Below, piece after piece: positions 60,623 to 64,000 of a stretch of 64,000 bases of DNA; within the stretch, counting starts at the first letter, position 1, and each line of letters opens with the position of its first letter. Source of the stretch: Sabethes cyaneus. Lineage: Eukaryota; Arthropoda; Insecta; Diptera; Culicidae. A program made the position numbers and the translations under genes. The stretch lies in the NCBI RefSeq assembly GCF_943734655.1, contig NC_071355.1, positions 33,989,434-34,053,433 of the forward strand, in the 5' to 3' direction. The notes under the pieces were generated by a model that was not told where the DNA came from, did not search any database, and saw only the letters and a program-made list of their open reading frames with translations.

Positions 60623-61047
60623 TTCACCATAGCAACGTAATTTACAGCATACCATGCAAAGATTGTGATGCTTGTTATATAGGATTAACCACCAACAGAT
60701 TAAAAACAAGATTAAGTGGACACAAATCACACTATAACGCACTGAAAAAACTGTTAACACCACAGGATAACACCGAATGCATACCCGTAGAAACACAAAT
60801 AGCCGCACTAAAAGAAAAGACAGCACTAATGGATCACGCAATAACACTAAATCATTGATTCGACTTCAACAGCACAACAATCACAGACAAACATAACAAA
60901 TAACACTCTCTTCCGTATCTTGAAATGTGTCACATAGTATCAAATGAAAACAGCATAAACAAACGCACAGATACACAAGGGTTATGTATTATATATGCAG
61001 GAGTATTACACACACTAAAAAATGTAAACAAACACAGATCAGAGTGA
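60623..61047 (+). pseudogene. Penelope-like element GIY-YIG endonuclease, C-terminal fragment
   Basis: One frame encodes NVIYSIPCKDCDACYIGLTT, RLKTRLSGHKSH, TALMDHAITLNH, a TGA (60856-60858), FDFNSTTITDKHNK, a TAA (60901-60903), then LPYLEMCHIVSNENSINKRT and a final TGA at 61045-61047. CKDCDACYIG with the following NRLKTRLSGHK is the Penelope-type GIY-YIG motif with its upstream Cys pair, which cuts DNA during retrotransposition. The RT domain is absent. With only two in-frame stops and no frameshift in over 400 bp, decay is recent. Confidence 0.85.
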
Positions 61048-61398
61048 CGCTATACCGTCACCACACAATTGTCAAATTTCAAACAGTCAGTACAATCAAA
61101 GTGACCAACAGCAAAAACAGACGGCACACAAACCGTTGCTAGAGACACTAACAGACGTTTACCGCAAAAGCTTGTTTTACCGGACTACTAAAAACAGAAA
61201 AAAGTGACACAATTACAACAAATTATTATATTAAATGTACAATATAAAGAGGACGCCATTTGCAAATTACATGGACGATCACAAAGTAGATACACACATA
61301 CACCAGACAACAAAACGTACAGCTTCTGTAAGTTAAAAATAAGTCATTCTTCTAAGAAGGGAAAAAAACGAATTTATATGTAATAAAATTTTAGTTTC

Positions 61399-61432
61399 CT
61401 TGAAAAAGGTGGAATAAAACCACCGAAACGTC
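61399..61432 (+). ncRNA. Hammerhead-like motif in the Penelope-like 3' end (degraded)
   Basis: CTTGAAAAA, then helix GGTGG (61408-61412) and CCACC (61420-61424), then GAAA (61425-61428) and CGTC. The helix II/GAAACGTC part fits Penelope-like hammerhead motifs; the CUGANGA box is mutated, so it is probably inactive. Confidence 0.4.
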
Positions 61433-61739
61433 GGATATAGAAGCAAAACATCGTTTTGACTGCTAAATACAGACTACATAGCCGAAAACAGAACCTGAAA
61501 ATTACATATTACAGTCGGAAAGCATACGTTAAAGATTTATGACACCTACAAGTCAAAAAACATGACACTCAGAAAAAAATTTAGTACCAAAAATATGATT
61601 CGATTATCCGGGTGATTCGATTATCCGGGCTGAAAATAAAAGTGAACACCCGGATAATCGAGTCCGGGCTGTATCACTAAGACGCTGTTGATATCATTCA
61701 TCAAAAATCATTCATTTTTATTTTCATCGATATTATCGA

Positions 61740-62620
61740 ACTCATAGCGTGTAACAAGAAACCGCTATAAGAAAAAAATTCGAAACGGGACGAAAAATGA
61801 CAAAAAACGTGCACGAAAACGAAGAAAAACGGAAGAAAAAAGTCGAAAAACGGAATTGAGCAAAACAGGATTCAGGAAAAGGATGAAAAGTGGGACAGGA
61901 AAAGAAGGCGGCAAGAAAAAGGCAAAGCGAGAGAGACAGAGAGGGAAAGCGAGATAAGAAAGGCAATAGGGAAAAGAAAACATTAAAAACCAGAAAAGGA
62001 TGTCAAACGGCATATTAAAGGAGAAAGATAACGCAAAAACGGGGAAATAGAACAAAAAATCAGAAAAATAAACTGAAAAAAAGTATTACGGAAAAAGACA
62101 AAAAATTTTCCTTGACCTGAAAAAAAGTTGTAAACTACAACGTTACCGTGACAAATAAACAGATAAATTACAAATTACAAAAAAGGAAAACTTGACACAA
62201 AAGGGAACCAAAAATAGAATAAACGAGACAGAAAAGATACCCAAAAAAAGGAAAAACGGAACAAATGAAGACTAAAAACGAGAAGGAAAGCAAATAAAAT
62301 TAGTTGGAAAAAGACGAAACCTGGAAACGAAACAAATAAACAAAGAGAAGCGAAAAGAAGGAAAACGACAAAGAAAATAACTAAAACTTGTAAAAAAACA
62401 TGGGCGAAAACAGGGATGCAGATAACATAAAATGGGATAGAAAACAAAGAAAAACGGAACAATGACACAGGAATCACGTGACAAGAGAAAAGAAAACGAG
62501 ATCAAAAGAGGAATTAACGGAAGGAATGTGAGAGCATGGCACAGAAAAGAAAAAAAAAACGGAAAAAAGTGGAAGAACGGAAAAATAAAAACTGTGATTT
62601 CACAGATAAGACGAAAACTT
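61740..62620. repeat. Purine-rich low-complexity tract
   Basis: GAAAACGAAGAAAAACGG-like words. Together with AATTTAAAGTT-like words at 62620-62755, it mirrors in inverted order the composite block at 25934-26645. Minus-strand F/S-rich frames are artefacts. Confidence 0.75.
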
Positions 62621-62756
62621 ACAATTTCAATTTAAAGTTAAACTGTCATTATTTCGTCTTCATATTTTCGTGTCAAAGTCCGGTTTAGCGTAAAACTTCA
62701 AGTTCAGATTAGTCAAAATTCAAATATAATTTAATGTTCAATGTAAAGTTCAATTG

Positions 62757-63600
62757 CATGAAAACGGCTTTCCGGGTAAGCTTACTAGACTTATCATGGC
62801 TACGATGGATGGGATCCAGTGCTGTGTGAGAATCTCGGGTGGATTGTCGGACCCATTCGGATCTCGCAGGGGACTTCGACAAGCAGATGGTCTTTCCTGC
62901 CTGCTATTGAACATGGTGGAAGATCAGTACACCAGTCTAAAACGCGAAGCAGAGAAGATTGAATTGAAGATAAATACGTCTAAACCGAAGTACCTGCTGG
63001 CGGGCGGGACCGAACGCGACGGGGCCCGCTTGGGCAGAACCGTGGTAATCGACGGGGATGAGTTCGAGGTAATTGACGAGTTCGTATACCTTGGCTGATT
63101 GGCAACAGAGGACAACAATACCAGCCGTGAGATTAAAAGGCGTATTATCAGCGGAAGTCGGGCCTATTAAGGACTCCACAAAACACTTGCGGTCGAACAA
63201 TCTGAGCCCCCGTACAAAGTGCACAGTGTACAAAACGCTAATTAGACCGGTTGTCCTCTACGGGCACGAAACGTGGACACTGCTAGAAGAGGACCTACGA
63301 GCACTTGGAGTTTTCGAACGGCGGGTACTAAGAACCATCTTTGGCGGAGTGCAGAAGAACGGTGTAGGGAGGCGAAGAATGAACCACGAGCTCGCGCGTC
63401 TCTACGACGAACCAAGTATTCAGAAAGTGGTTGAAGCTGGACAGATACGTTGGGCAGGGCATGTTGCTAGAATGCCAGACAACTATTCTGCAAAAATGGT
63501 TTTCGCATCGAATCCGGTAGAAACATGACGACCATGGGCACAGCAAGCGAGGTGTCGTAGGACGTTAGGCCAATTAAGTAAGTGAGTAAGTAACCATGCT
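62757..63600 (+). pseudogene. RTE-like reverse transcriptase fragment with internal deletion
   Basis: The first frame reads ENGFPGKLTRLIMATMDGIQ, CVRISGGLSDPFGSRRGLRQ and DGLSCLLLNM, then jumps directly to VEDQYTSLKREAEKIELKIN. The catalytic YADD block has thus been lost by an in-frame deletion. It continues VVIDGDEFEVIDEFVYLG and hits TGA (63096-63098) and TAA (about 63169). After a frameshift near 63185 it resumes with TLIRPVVLYGHETWTLLEED, GVFERRVLRTIFGG, RRRMNHELARLYDEPS and AGHVARMPDN. The 3' end shows AAGTAAGTGAGTAAGTAA near 63577. It is closely related to 3497-4135 in domain content. Confidence 0.85.
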
Positions 63601-64000
63601 CGATTATAAGCTCAAGTATAATTTATCTCTAATTTTAACTTCAATTTATGCTACTGCTATAGAGTCAGTAGAATCATTGCACTAGCCCTTTAATCATCCT
63701 GTACTCTAATAACCGGTTGTGAAGTCTGTATCTGTGAAGAACGGTTTAAAGCTTTAAAGGACGGTAATGGCTTTGCTTTTGTTAGCTTCAATTTAAATCA
63801 AATTGAAAACTCTGGTTTTAAGTTAAATTTCAAGTGCAATTTGAATTCCAATTTCAAATGTAAATCCGAGTCTACTCTCATGTACAATTTAAATCCAATT
63901 GATGTCTAACTTATAGTCCAATTTCAAATCCAATTCCAAGTCTAATTTAATTCCAATTTCAAGTCCTATTTCAAGCCCAATTTCATGTCCGTTTTTATGC
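63601..64000. repeat. Degenerate AATTTCAAGTCC-like repeat with SINE body inside
   Basis: AATTTCAAGTCC-like words of about 12-14 bp dominate from 63781 to the window end and appear at 63601-63655. They match the vocabulary at 62690-62755 and 26005-26100. The array continues past the right edge. Confidence 0.6.
63661..63785 (+). mobile_element. SINE body, second copy (5'-truncated)
   Basis: GCACTAGCCC, CCTGTACTCTAATAACCGG and GGTAATGGCTTTGCTTTT match the body of the minus-strand SINE at 7935-8158. The tRNA-like head is missing. Confidence 0.65.

Larger units (their letters stand above)
60623..61532 (+). mobile_element. 5'-truncated Penelope-like element with 15-bp target duplication
   Basis: AGATTTATGACACCT occurs at 60608-60622 and 61533-61547, bracketing a 910-bp insertion. 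It starts inside the coding region for a GIY-YIG endonuclease and runs through the stop into a 3' region with a hammerhead-like motif near 61399-61432. 5' truncation with a target duplication fits reverse-transcription-mediated insertion. Confidence 0.75.
59472..61671. mobile_element. Pogo/mariner-like bracket (about 2.2 kb) with nested insertions
   Basis: CGGACTCCATTATCCG at the left and CGGATAATCGAGTCCG near the right end are inverted matches, with TA on both outer sides (59470-59471 and 61672-61673). Additional GATTCGATTATCCGGG copies lie at both ends. A 28-bp hairpin (59506-59570) sits inside the left end. The interior holds two further MITEs, a microsatellite and a Penelope-like insertion. 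It could instead be two separate elements. Confidence 0.5.

Overview
The window looks like repeat-dense insect nuclear DNA, most likely from a mosquito (Culicidae). This is inferred from the mix of element types: RTE-, R1- and Jockey-like non-LTR retrotransposons, tRNA-derived SINEs, TTAA/TA/hAT MITEs, a Helitron-like element, a Penelope-like element and a mariner-type transposase remnant. No bacterial or viral gene arrangement is visible. I found no intact protein-coding gene. Every coding stretch I recognise is a broken piece of a transposable element, and most other long open frames are products of low-complexity DNA.

Layout. 1-4.1 kb: three RTE-like pieces (endonuclease at the left edge, two reverse-transcriptase C-termini), a hAT MITE and a hAT-like end. 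4.1-6.5 kb: no recognisable gene. 6.5-11.8 kb: a Russian-doll nest of three TTAA-flanked non-coding inverted-repeat elements, one a nearly perfect 2.09-kb palindrome, followed by a four-unit tandem array. 12.5-15.6 kb: Jockey-type RT remnants and an 843-bp retroposon with a 20-bp target duplication. 15.6-19.4 kb: sequence without recognisable features. 19.4-30 kb: a degenerate GACGAAAA-type simple-repeat landscape containing a Jockey-like pseudogene, an R1-like pseudogene (ORF1 interrupted by another low-complexity block), a MITE with 9-bp duplications and a tRNA-Glu-type SINE. 30-42.6 kb: elements carrying tRNA-like sequences, two palindromes, a TTAA MITE inside a tandem array, a mariner transposase tail and a TA-flanked MITE. 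42.6-48.3 kb: mostly unannotatable DNA with microsatellites. 48.3-57.2 kb: a Helitron-like element followed by a roughly 7-kb triple inverted/direct repeat whose arms each contain a hairpin around a hammerhead-ribozyme-like motif. 57.2-64 kb: a hAT MITE, pyrimidine- and purine-rich tracts, a nested pogo/mariner-like bracket holding a 5'-truncated Penelope-like element with a GIY-YIG endonuclease, and an RTE-like RT remnant.

The most interesting signal is a set of hammerhead-like motifs of shared design (CTGAWGA-like box, one extra base, a 4-5 bp helix, then GAAA or GAAC) at 38.3/38.5, 51.5, 52.5, 54.3, 56.0 and 61.4 kb. All lie in palindromic or Penelope-like terminal contexts. Two show extra support: a compensatory base-pair change between repeat arms, and a 126-bp motif-bearing insertion with an 11-bp target duplication whose empty site is preserved in the sister arms. 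Whether any is catalytic cannot be told from sequence; the extra base argues against a textbook core.

Limits: superfamily assignments rest on motif recognition by eye, boundaries of low-complexity blocks are approximate, and any host exons are uncertain.
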